Source: Casuarius casuarius
Taxonomy: Eukaryota; Chordata; Aves; Casuariiformes; Casuariidae
Direction: 5' to 3'
Length of the DNA: 64,000 nucleotides
Assembly (NCBI GenBank): GCA_003342895.1
Contig: PTFA01000311.1
Coordinates: 687,804 to 751,803 of the forward strand
Below are positions 11,851 to 22,608 of the stretch, piece after piece (the stretch's first letter is position 1; each line of letters begins with the position of its first letter). The position numbers and the translations under genes were made by a program. Below the pieces are notes generated by a model. The model did not search any database and was not told the DNA's origin. It was given only the letters and a program-made list of their open reading frames with translations.

Positions 11851-14251
11851 ATACACACAGAGAGAGCTTTGTGATTTTTTGATGGGCTCAGGGGAAAGGT
11901 ATTTTCTTCTCTTTTCACTGTTTTCAACCAGCTGCAGCATTCAGAAAAGAACCTCAGTATATATAGCAATCTTCTACTAACTTTTAAGATGCCCAGATTA
12001 GAGAAGGCTAGGAGTGGGCAGACCAGAGGCCCTTGGAGGATGCCTGGGAAGTGATGCTACTAAGAAGGTGGCTCTCCGGAATTGTAAGTGTTACACCAGT
12101 GTTTTGGGCCTTGCTTTCATGGTATGACCATTTCCCAACATAGTCCTGAGGTCTCCCACTCACCCCTACAATATTCTGGAGGCAAACACTGCCACATCCT
12201 TCTGGTTTGATGCATCATGATATGGACAGCAGGCAGAACCACTCAGCTCCTCCGAGGCTTTGGAGGATGAGGGATGATACCACAATGAACAAGTAGACTC
12301 ATCAGATTACATTTATCCTTCTTTTTGTTCCCACTGTCATTAGAGCAGGAGAGAAATCACTCCCTGCACGAGGGGTGAGGGAGGAAGACCTACACTCAGC
12401 AGTCACTCCAGGGGTGGCAGGGCTGCCAGGGTGTCTCTCAGCTGCCCCTTGCAGGCTGTATGTTGTTCTCAGGCCACTATTCAAAGACACCTGGCACACA
12501 CTGAGCTCTCCTATGACAGAAGCCATGGGAGGAATGAGCCAAAATTCTCATCAAGGTTTCTGGCAACAAAAAATAGGGCGGGAAGGGGAAAAAAACTTCA
12601 TGTTATATACAGACTGAGAACATCTGAGAGGAGGCACCCATCCAGAGTGCAGTACGAAACAAAGAACTGGGATCCCCCAGTCCTTAACAAAATTGCTCAG
12701 CATCCTCCATTATAAAACCTGTTTTTCCTGAGACTAATGAATGTTGTAAAATTTTATTTGAGTGGAATCTTCCATGTTGTATTATCTCACCTGAGGTTTC
12801 TGCTCCTCTTTTTAAAACAGTTTAACTTAAAGGATGGACTGTTCCCCAGTGTCCACCTCAACCACCTCACCAAAGGTGAAATCAGCTTCTTTGCTTTGCC
12901 TGTCTTTTCTTGCTTACACATCAACCACCTAGGGCATTCTGGCTCTAGCATCACCCAAGGATGTCACCCTTGTCCATTCATTTTCCTGAAAGCAGAGCAT
13001 TCTTTCCTGGAGATGCATCTTGAGTGCAAAGATATGAGATGGCAAGGGGAAGATTAGAAGAGCTTTCTCCTTTCTCTGCCCTTTGCACATGCTGCATGCT
13101 TGCAGACATAGTCCCCAAGGCAGCTTTCTGGTCTTTAGGCCTGTGGGCCAGACTCAGGCACCAGAACATCTGCAGTATGCTTTCTGAAGTGACAGCAGGA
13201 CTGTGGTTTTAAACTTCAGCCTAACCCTAACAGTTTAGCTTGGATTAATCATTATTTTTTACTTGGATTGTTGAAATGTAAACTTTTGTCCACTTTAACT
13301 GAAGAGAAAATGTCAAAGTAATGGTGTACCCCTGAAGAAAAACACCCTTCTGTATTTGTGTTTGAGATCCAATCACTCAAAGACTTTTCTCAGCTGTTGT
13401 GTGATAGCTCTACAGTGACTTGACAGTAGCTTGAAATTTTTAGTCACTTTTCAAGAAAAAGACTCTGAACTGAAATCTGGCTGCTTCAATTGCTGATATT
13501 GCTCAAGAGACTGAATCCTTTACAAAAACAGAAAGTAATCAGTAAGCACTATCAGGATTATTCTATTTCAAAGAAATGCCAGTAGAAGTGTTTAAAATTG
13601 AGCATCAAACTGCTAAAACATGCACTTATGTGAATTCGATTTAGTCCTTACAGTGCTCTAAAGGTGGATGAATTGCATTGATGCAGCAGTCTAAAAGAAA
13701 AATGTTGTAATGCATCTTCAACAGTGTTGAGTTTTATCTAGGTCCCCCTCCAACCCAATAAACCCTAAAAATGTCAGACAAAGATGTAGAGGGCAAAGCC
13801 AGGTCTTTATTTACCAAGTAGAGTGGTATAAGATCATGACTCTTGTAGGAACTCAGCTATGTTCATTGAGAGAACTAGATATACATCCTCATCCATGAAT
13901 GTATCTGCATCCAGTCCATGAATTTCCTTGAATAAATTACTCAGCCTTGACTGAATTGTAACAGAACAATCTTAGAAATTGATAGGAAGTGCGTGCGGTT
14001 CCATCTGTGTTGTGCCCCTCCCTCTCTGATGCTCCCTAATTGGTTTGAGCATTTGGGGAGGAAGCTCTTATTTAAGACATGAAGTTTTATATATATACAC
14101 ACATCCATATATGCAAATTTAGAGACAATTTTATAAAAACCTTACACATTTTTTTCATCCATTTTACTCCTGAAATAAACAATGAAAAAGTGTTTGCTTC
14201 ATTTTGGGTGCAAATACAATTTCTGTAAATCTGTTGCTCTTAGATAAGGTT

Positions 14252-14273
14252 TGACAGCTGTCAGAACTGACAG
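14252..14273. promoter_or_regulatory. TGIF/MEIS-type palindromic site cluster
   Basis: TGACAGCTGTCA (14252-14263) is a perfect 12-bp palindrome made of two inverted TGACAG half-sites. That is the dimer motif known for TALE homeodomain factors of the TGIF/MEIS/PKNOX group. A third TGACAG follows at 14268-14273 and forms a second inverted repeat, CTGTCAG-AA-CTGACAG (14258-14273). The sequence facts are direct. The binding-factor assignment rests on known motif families, and enhancer function is inferred. Confidence 0.5.
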
Positions 14274-16024
14274 ACAATGGTAATTCCCCCCCTAGCCTAT
14301 ACAAATCTATAGGAGCTTTCGAAAACTGAGGTGTCCTGTTCCAGCTGTCATATTGAGGGAGATCTTGTTACAGCTTGTATGATTTTTCAGCTTTTAGTTC
14401 TGCCATTTAATCTGCATGTTCCTGGAGCAATTGCAATGCAACAAAATTACTTAGAAAACAAGTGAGGTTTCAATTTCTGTCCACAGGTACTTTCTCTAAA
14501 AGTCCACTGACTTCAGGAGAGGTAATGGAATTCTAAGTTAACCTCAGTTCTTCTATTTAAAGAAAAAAATTCAAGAGCTCATACTCTTGCCTAGAATCTC
14601 ATTAAAATGAGCATAGAAAATAGATCTCAAGGTATTATTCCTGGACTGGACAAGCCACTTCTGCCCAATATTTACTTAGAAGACAGCTTTGTTTTCTTCA
14701 ATTGGGTGTCCAGGAGGCATCGTTCTCATACAGTCAAGAAGAGTAAATGTGTTTGTGGGAAAAGTTTTACTTCTTTTCTGAGAGGGCAAAAAAAGTCCAG
14801 GCCCCAAAACCAGAGAACCAGAACTACTTTAATAAGTCAGTGGATGCATCTACACAACTTAAAGGGAAATCAATGATAATCTCACTTACAAAAGTCTGTC
14901 CTTACTCAGTGAAGCATACTTAAATTGCATCAACCTCATCTAACAGTCTTAGGTATATGGTCATATCAGTGGAATTAAGTAGTTAAAGACAAGGATACAA
15001 TTATGAGTCCTTTTAATAAGGATGATTATCTGCCCTTAGTGTAAAGATAAGCTTATTTTATACATGCTGATAATTATTCATGCATTTAGATGCTGTGTTG
15101 AGACCATGCCTAAACTAGACTAAAAGTGGGCTGCTTGACATACTAGTTCATACTTCCTCTATGTTAAAAAATTCTGCCAATTATTTTCAAAACATTACAG
15201 AGGAAACCAAACCCTTCATTGTGCTTTTACCCTAGGACAGATCATCCTTTTTATCTTTGCTACACTGGGATTCCAGTTTTTAGTTTCATCCTTTTTTGCC
15301 ATTTCTTTGTTTTAAGATAACCAGTGTTTTCAAGGATTTCACTTGGCAGCATCAACACTAGCATGGGAATGAGTGGCAAGGCGAAGTGCTCTCCAAAGCC
15401 AAGTTGTTCCTCTGTTACGACATATGAAGAGTCATGTACTTTATGACTGCCTCATCTTTACCCAGCAGCCCTTATTGCTCCACCCAAACATCTAACTTAC
15501 ATTTGCTCTCTAATAAGATACAACTTAGACCCACAGTCTTGATGTAAGATTTGGCAAATGAGCAGTGCCAAGATTAAAACTAAGGTTTAAGACAAAGTAT
15601 CATGTTTTCAATGGACTAGAAAAGCTCAGACATGCTATTACTTAGAATTAAGAAATGACAATATTAATGAGCAGCTAACACATTTTCTGGTTGTTTGCAT
15701 TACAATTATATTTGTTGCTGTGTTTCCTTAGACATTTTTCATTTGTTTTTATTTTGCTCAAGAGGTGCATCTTGCATATACCAAAAACTGATAACGTAAG
15801 TGGCCACCAGGTTTTTTTCATAGCTCTTAACAGGAACAGACTAAGACAGTTATCTAGAAATATTAGTCAAACTAATCTTTTAACCAGAGAGGAATGCAAC
15901 TAGTACTCATGCATGAGTATACTTTGGCATGCCCACTTGACACCAGTGTATCTCATTTAAATTGAGTACAAAATTGATCCAACTTTGGAAGAGAGGCATT
16001 TAACCATCGGACCTTTTTCTGGTC

Positions 16025-16044
16025 GTTCTGCTCCGAGGCAGAAC
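16025..16044. repeat. Short perfect hairpin
   Basis: GTTCTGC and GCAGAAC are perfect 7-bp inverted arms around a six-base loop, TCCGAG. Too short for a microRNA precursor. No partner feature. Confidence 0.7.
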
Positions 16045-18214
16045 AGCAGTCTGTAATGGTCAGTTATCCAAATCAGTGGAAAAATATATAAAAGACATAT
16101 CTAAGAGAGTAACTGGTAACCACCATTAGCAATCAAAAAATTAACATCTGAAATGAATATTTGTTCATCCTCCTTCCACTCCCTTAAATCAGTCCCTGTG
16201 ACTGGACAAAGATAAATGTTAAGAGCTAGTTATTGATTTCAATTTTTTTTAATGAGGCAAAATTCTTACTGTTAAACCTGCACGCTAAAGGCATTTTACC
16301 AAATACACTTAAATAGGTCAGTAATGCTCAGCTAATACATTGTATATCAAGGGAGGGAGAACAGGATAGAGATGGTGAAACCTGGTTGCCAGGGAGATGC
16401 CCTATCTCAAAATTGCCTGGGAAGGAGCACATGTCAGGGCTTGGGACCAGGCAGCTAGGTGAAGTCAGTCTTCATAGCCTCAGGCTTAATTGGGGAGGAT
16501 TCATAAGAGATTTAGCAGTTGCTGCTGTACAGGTTCATGGAAAGTACAATACACCAAGTTCATACTTGCTGCTAAATGAAATGGAATCATTTTGGAAGCA
16601 TGTTACATTTGCCCAGCCCCAGGAAATCTACCATGAGAGATGACGTAACCCAAGGAACACTTACTACAGAAACTTGCTATGATTCATCTTTAAAGTAAGG
16701 AATATCTCAGCAAGTAAACATCATCTTGTTGAATTAAAGAAGTTCAAGGTTTCCCTCTGCCTTCAATTAATTTCTTCATTTTTACAGTGGAATACTACTC
16801 AATGGAACTGATTCTGAACATGATTTCTTACACCTGTTTTATCTAAATATTTTCAGTTTCATGCCTTTGTATCAGACTTATGTCCATTTGTCTTTTTACT
16901 CCTCTTCACACTGAAAACTATGCTATTAAGATTTTAAGATGGCAAATCCCAGGAGAATAACACACAGACATCATTAAGTTCATTAACAATAAATATTTTT
17001 CCTACAGAAATTTTCACCAAAGCTTCAGAAAGTCAGAAAGCATCAATGATGTATCATAGGATCAAAAAAAATGGGAGTAAACGCACCAACCTACAGACAA
17101 GAGCATGATGCAAATTCATTACTGATGCAGAAAGAAACCCACATGCATGCCCATATTACTGTATTTTATGCATACTTTAACAGTCTGGGGTCCTGAGCAG
17201 TTTGAACTCTCTAATAAAACCAGATTCAAGAGAAGGGGGACTGAATAGAAAGTTTGTTAAATGGAGTTTTGATGGAGAAAGCAAATCTTACTTGCAAATG
17301 TGTCAAGTCTAGAGTATGGCTCCTACCAAAAAGGGTAAGGGTAACATCCATTAAAGAAGCTGCAACATTTCTCTGACATTTTAACCAAAATGTTTCATGC
17401 CAGAAACAAGACTTTATTTGTAAAAGCCTTGATTTTTCATTATAAGACAATAATTCATTTTAAAAAGACTTATAGAAAGATGATTAAACAAGAAGTTAAT
17501 GAAAACTGAAAGAAACATTTTGTTTCAACTCAAGAAGCATTTGAATTGACCCAAAAAGATTTTTCATTCTACAAAAAAATCCTTCAAAAATTCTGGTTTT
17601 GTTTGACATAAACCACAATATTTTCTTGAACTTTTTTGCTGCAACAGTTATTTATTCAGTTTTACATGCAAGGATTTTGAGTTATGTCTTTAACTGTCTA
17701 CTATATCATGCAAGGCAAAGTTTGCAAGATGTAATACTCTTATAATGATAGGCAAGCTGACAGATGCCCAGGATCTTCCTTGACCATATTTCAGGCATGA
17801 AGTAGGTTAGAAAGCTCATCTATTTTTCCTCAATCTATGTCATATAGTCTAATAAAAGATATTTTACTACATATTAAATCTCCTAGATTCTCTGCTTCTT
17901 GTATCTTTTGACAATCCCAACTTCAACAAGACCACCATCACAAATCATCATACCTAACAGACTTTTGAAAACGAGATAGTTTGGGATGGGGGGAAAACTA
18001 AAGAAGTTCTGAAATGTCTTCTCTTTTATTAATGACCCATGTTTTTATTTACTCTGCTTTGCCTTCTGTATAGTTATCCCCATTGCACCAATATCATGGG
18101 AAGAGGCATTAATAGATAAAAATCTGTTAAATTCCTTATAGTCTGGAGACTTTAGAATCCCAGGGATTTATCATTTCCTGGCCACAGCACTTGTGGGATG
18201 GTGTCATTCCTGAT

Positions 18215-18310
18215 GTCATTATTCTCACAGTGACCTTACACGTTACGGAAGCAATACTATTTCCATTTTACAGATGGGAAACTGAGGTGATTTGGGTTAC
18301 AGGATGCATC
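18215..18310 (+). repeat. MIR / core-SINE-like relic
   Basis: The text TTCCATTTTACAGATGGG, followed by AAACTGAGGT, is a near match to the diagnostic MIR core (CCCCATTTTACAGATGAGG, then AAACTGAGGC). Upstream TCATTATTCTCACAGTGACC resembles the MIR segment for 'tcctcacaacaacc'. This is the clearest MIR-like copy in the window. Its retained core is notable in a genome where such SINEs are rare and old. Confidence 0.7.
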
Positions 18311-18981
18311 CATGGCGGTGTGGGAAAACTGAATAGGCGTGAGAATTTTCCATCTGTGTGACAGTCTTCAGTCCACCAAAACTATTTGCAGGCTGAGCTT
18401 GAATTAGATAAATAGCTTGTGCTCCTTCCATCCACCTCCTTCACACTACATGGCATATGTAAACCCAAGTATTTTGGTATCTTTTAAAGAAACATTGTGA
18501 AAGTGTGCATTATTTCCATCAGACACAATGGTTTATTACCCTTTAAAAAATTAATTTTATTTCAAGGTGAATTATTTGCCTCTATATGATTCTTTCTTTT
18601 AAGTAGTGGTCAATCATTTGCACAGCCATTGACATGAGTTGGAAGATGGGAGTTGATGCCTCAGCCCCCAAACCATCTTTTCTCCCATTATAAAATTTTT
18701 CCCATTAAAAAGTTCTCCTTGATTGTAAAAACACTTCCATGACGGAGAGGTGGAACCTTTGGGAAGAAATCTTACCTCCACATTTCATGAGAAAACCTGA
18801 GAAGTTGTACTGTTGCTCTCATGTTCTTAAAATGAAGGGTGTTTCCAAAAGTTTGCCCATTTTTTGGAAACTGGTGGGGGAGAATGTTTGCATCTGGCTG
18901 CTCTGAAAAAGAAGAAAAGACAGGATGAAAACTATTCCATATCATATTATTGACGTAGAATGACGGGCCACATGCAGAGGT

Positions 18982-18982
<1 letters not shown>

Positions 18983-19007
<25 letters not shown>
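18983..19007. repeat. Poly-T tract (25 T)
   Basis: Uninterrupted run of 25 T followed by AAAAA. On the minus strand it would be a poly-A tail, so a minus-strand retrocopy could start to its right. I see no recognisable gene or LINE/SINE body there. Confidence 0.9.
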
Positions 19008-19014
<7 letters not shown>

Positions 19015-20985
19015 CACATATTTACATAAGCTGAGTGCTTGCATTTGTTGCTTCACATACCAATATCACATTCTTGAGGGAAAACCAGTTTACCATTTAA
19101 AAATAGTTATTTTTCAAAAAATATTTTGGCTATTCCTGTGCAGTACTCCCATCATCTGTCTTGTCTTCTACTGGGACAAATATCCTACTTCCAAAAGTAG
19201 CCAGCTGGAGTCAGAATAAGAGTATAGGACTATTCTCACCATGAAAATAATCACAAGTGTAATAAGACAGTAATCACTATCAGCAACACAAACATACCAT
19301 GTTCTCCTGTGGGAGGTGGGGTGCCTGAAGTCAGGAGACAGATCACATCCTTGGGCATCAGTTGTTTTTCCATAGACAGAGGAAGTCATTTTCAATCATT
19401 CTCCAGTAATACACACATCAACGCTCAGAAACACTGACTAGCCGACAGCAGGGCCACAGGGTCCACATGTAGCACTTCCCAAAACGAAGGCAAAGCCCGA
19501 CACAACATCTTTGTTCCTTCTGTGTTGCCCATAGCTCTGGATAACAAACTTGAATAGTTTTTAGGTTTTAGAGACCAGCCTCTGCTGTTTCTGTGCTGGC
19601 TCCTTTCCTCGCTTTTGGACCCAGTGCCTCATCCTGTGCCTTTGCAAGTCTCTCAGCACAAATACAAAGGAGAACTTTTTCCTTTGGCCAGTCATGCTAA
19701 GTGCTCGGACTTAGAAGGGGCTTCCACTAGGAGGAGAAATACTATGAATGTCATTTAAATTTTGGAGGTGGCAGGTAGGAGGGTCGGAGAAATATTGTTT
19801 GTTGCATTTTTTTTGTTGTCGTATTTTGAGAAGGGCGGAAGACGTCTGTTTTTGTAAAGAATACACACCAAATCCTACCTTTGTCCAATTGCAACATGAA
19901 TCAGTCAAAAAATGCTATTACAAGCTCTAGCTTAAATCTAGCTCATGTTTTTGGCCATTCTCTTACCATTTTCCTCACCCCACACAAGGGCTTTTCTCAC
20001 TCTCCTCTCCTTTCTGCTGCCATCTTTTTCTGGCCACATCTTTGTTCATGCACAGATAACTCCAAATATATCCCACTTAGCCCATCTATGTTTGCATTCA
20101 ACCTTTTATGAAAGTCTGCTATCCACATAGCTCAGCATCTGACAGAGCTTGTGTTTCAGATGGTGCCTCCTATTGTTTCAAATATCTTACTCTAAAAGGA
20201 GCTTAATTGCTTCTTCTATTTATTTGAACAAAATGTAGCATCCCATCTGCATACCAGATGCAACAGGATTGAACCCAACTTTTCAACAATATTTTAAGTG
20301 ATCTGCTTACTTTCTGGTAGCTGACAGCCTGTAGCAGCAGGCTCAGATTCTGGGAAGATAAATGAGACAACTCAATTGCCCCACGTTACGCTCTGCAAAA
20401 ACCATGCACAAAAGGGAGAAAAGTGAGCTGGATCCATCCTTAAGCTGAACACAAATTCAAGACCTAATTAAGTATATCAGTTTCCTGGTGTTTGCATTTC
20501 CTTCATGTTCTTAACTTGATTCTAAGCAAAACAACATTTTTAGAGAGTCATTGCAACCCTGGAGATTTGCTTTCCCAGTAAATAATTTCCAAATAATTAT
20601 TCTTAAAAAATTTTCTTTCTTTCCATATACAGGTTGCATCACACTACAGAATGGTCAGTAAATAGTCTTTTGGGAATAGGGATGGATGGTAAAAATATGA
20701 CACCTTCTTTTAAAACTTGATTATAAAAAATGCGCCTTTTCTGCTTCAACATACAATAAAAGTCTTTCAACATTTTTATCAGGTGCACTAGAGAAACTGA
20801 CACACCTAGTCACCTTGGTGGACAAAGCTCTTCCCCATGAAGAATCCAAATCTGACAGATAAAGCTTGGTGACAGTACATTATTTTAGTCTTCCCTGCAT
20901 GAACTGAGTGATTCCACAGATAAGTCACTCTGCAGCTAAAAAACCTCTTTCCAAATAAAAATTTTAATCAAAACCAGGAGATTAT

Positions 20986-21036
20986 GATGACATTTTCAAT
21001 TTTGATGGCCTGGCATTTTCTAAGGAAAATGTCATC
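20986..21036. repeat. 12-bp inverted repeat with 27-base spacer
   Basis: GATGACATTTTC (20986-20997) and GAAAATGTCATC (21025-21036) are perfect reverse complements. The spacer holds a third partial copy of the arm (GGCATTTTCT). This could form a modest stem-loop, but it is shorter than a typical microRNA precursor. Confidence 0.75.
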
Positions 21037-21511
21037 TTAACACATTCTTTTGGGGGTTTCACATCTTATAGTTCAGACTATAACATCAAAGTACTTAAGC
21101 TACTTGTAATGAAACCGAGCTTATAGTCAGAAATGTGCTTTTTCCAATGCAAGTGGTCACACTGTCTATAAATAAGGGCATTAGGAGCTGACCTGTTCCT
21201 CCAAAGCATAAAAAAATTTGTCCCAGCAGATGGACTTCAGTCCCATTTAGTGTCCTATTTTAGGACATAATTATAACAAATAAGAGCAGTAAATGTTTTT
21301 TAAGCAATTTCTGCTTTAGTAAGCTAACCAAACCAGTGTCTAAGAGGCATGGAAAGTCAAAGGTATTTTGGTAGTGTAGGCTACTAAGTGGAAATACACT
21401 AAGAAATCTTTTTATTCATTGTCAATAAAAAATATTTAAAAGAAAAAATCTATAAAATATATTAAGAACTTATGACAAATTTAAAGAACTGTTTAAAACA
21501 TACTAATCGGC

Positions 21512-22608
21512 ATGGATTTATGAAGAGGAAATTGCACTTCACCAACCTGACAGCCTTCTCAGGTGAGATGACTGGCTTGGTGGATGAGGGGAGAGCAGTG
21601 GATGTTGACTTCAGCAAAGCTTTTGACAGTCTCCCATAACATCCTTATAGACAAGCTGATGAAGTAGGGGATAGACAAGTGGAGAGTGAGGTGAATTGAA
21701 AGTTGGCTGAACTGCTTAGAGGGTTGTGATCAGCAGCACAAAGCCAGTCACAAGTGGTGACTCAAGGGTTGATACTGGGGTACATACTGTTTAACATCAT
21801 CATTAATGATCCCAGATGATGGGACTGAGTGCAGCCTCAGCAAGTTCACAGACAATACAGAACTGGGAGGAGTGGCTGATACACCAGAGGGCTGTGCTGC
21901 CATTCAGAGGGACCCTGGCAAGCAGAGAGGAACCTCATGAAGTTCAGCAAAGGAAAATGCAAAATCCTGCACCTGGGGGAAAAAAAACTCAATGTACCAG
22001 CATACACTGGAGACTTGGGGGTCCTAGTAGACAACTTGAATGCAGGCAAGCAATGCGCCCTCATGGCAAAGGCAACCAACAGCCACATGGGCTGTGTTAG
22101 GCAGAGCACTGCCAACAGGTGAAGGGAGGTGATCCTTCCCCTCTGTTCAGCCCTAATGAAACATCTGGAGTGCTGGGTCCAGTTCTGGGCTCCCCAGTAT
22201 GAGACACATGGACTTCCTGGAGTGAGTCCAGTGGAGGACCACGAAGATGATTAAGGACTGAAGCATTCTCATACAAGGAGAGGCTGAAACAGTTGGACTC
22301 TTCTGCCTAGAGAAAAGAAAGCTCAGGGAGGATCTTACCAATGTTTATAAATACCTGATGGGAGGGTATAAAGACAACTGAGCCAGATTCTTCTCAGGGG
22401 CGCCCAGTGACAGGACAAGAGGCAATGGGCACAAACTAGAATACAAGAAATTCCATTTAAACTTAAGAAAAAATGATTTTACTGTAAGAGTGGTTGAACA
22501 CTGGAGCAGACACAGCCCAACATGGTCCTGGGCAACCTGTTATGAGCAGGGGGTGGTTGAATTAGATGATCTCCAGAGATTCCCACCAACCTCAGCCACT
22601 CAGAGATC
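21512..22608 (+). mobile_element. 5'-truncated CR1 LINE, avian type
   Basis: CR1 is a non-LTR retrotransposon whose ORF2 encodes endonuclease and reverse transcriptase. This copy keeps the 3' part of ORF2 and the short 3' end. Recognisable blocks in order are: a GFMKRK-like entry block near 21515; DFSKAFDSLP (21607-21636); HNILIDKLMK after a frame change; a decayed FNIFINDL-like block near 21790; the FADDTKLGG block, here FTDNTELGG (21845-21871); LMKFSKGKCKILHLG (21934-21978); GVLVD; APSDRTRGNGHKL; and FTVRVVEHW near 22475. The 3' end carries the GTTGAATTAGATGATCTCC block typical of avian CR1, and the terminal octamer repeats are degenerate. A deletion joins EHWSR to the 3' UTR. Dead copy. 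Confidence 0.95.
21598..22510 (+). pseudogene. CR1 ORF2 reverse transcriptase remnant
   Basis: Broken reverse transcriptase of the CR1 above. The frame shifts at the PH of the SKAFDxxPH motif: the frame beginning at 21601 meets TAA at 21637, while HNILIDKL continues in the frame beginning at 21635. In-frame TAG and TGA stops follow at about 21665 and 21698. The catalytic F-A-D-D motif reads F-T-D-N at 21845-21856, so the second catalytic Asp is lost. The longest clean piece is a 61-codon frame at 21937-22122. The palm/fingers N-terminus and the endonuclease are absent. It cannot encode an active enzyme. Confidence 0.9.

Larger units (their letters stand above)
5936..21511. other. Gene-free stretch between old repeats and CR1
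   Basis: No coding gene is supported. Content includes a CpG-richer island near 7.3-7.6 kb, an E-box cluster near 10.3 kb, MIR-like relics near 11.1 and 18.2 kb, AT microsatellites, a TGIF/MEIS-type palindrome at 14.25 kb, a short hairpin at 16.03 kb, a 25-T tract at 19.0 kb and a 12-bp inverted repeat at 21.0 kb. The remainder shows no structure I can name. Confidence 0.65.

Noticed and set aside
20984..21060. C/D-box snoRNA from ATGATGA at 20984
   Set aside because: No CTGA D box at a suitable distance and no terminal stem.
21816..22341. Several 60-95 codon frames on both strands as separate genes
   Set aside because: All lie within the CR1 copy. The plus-strand frames are pieces of its broken ORF2 or its shadow frames.
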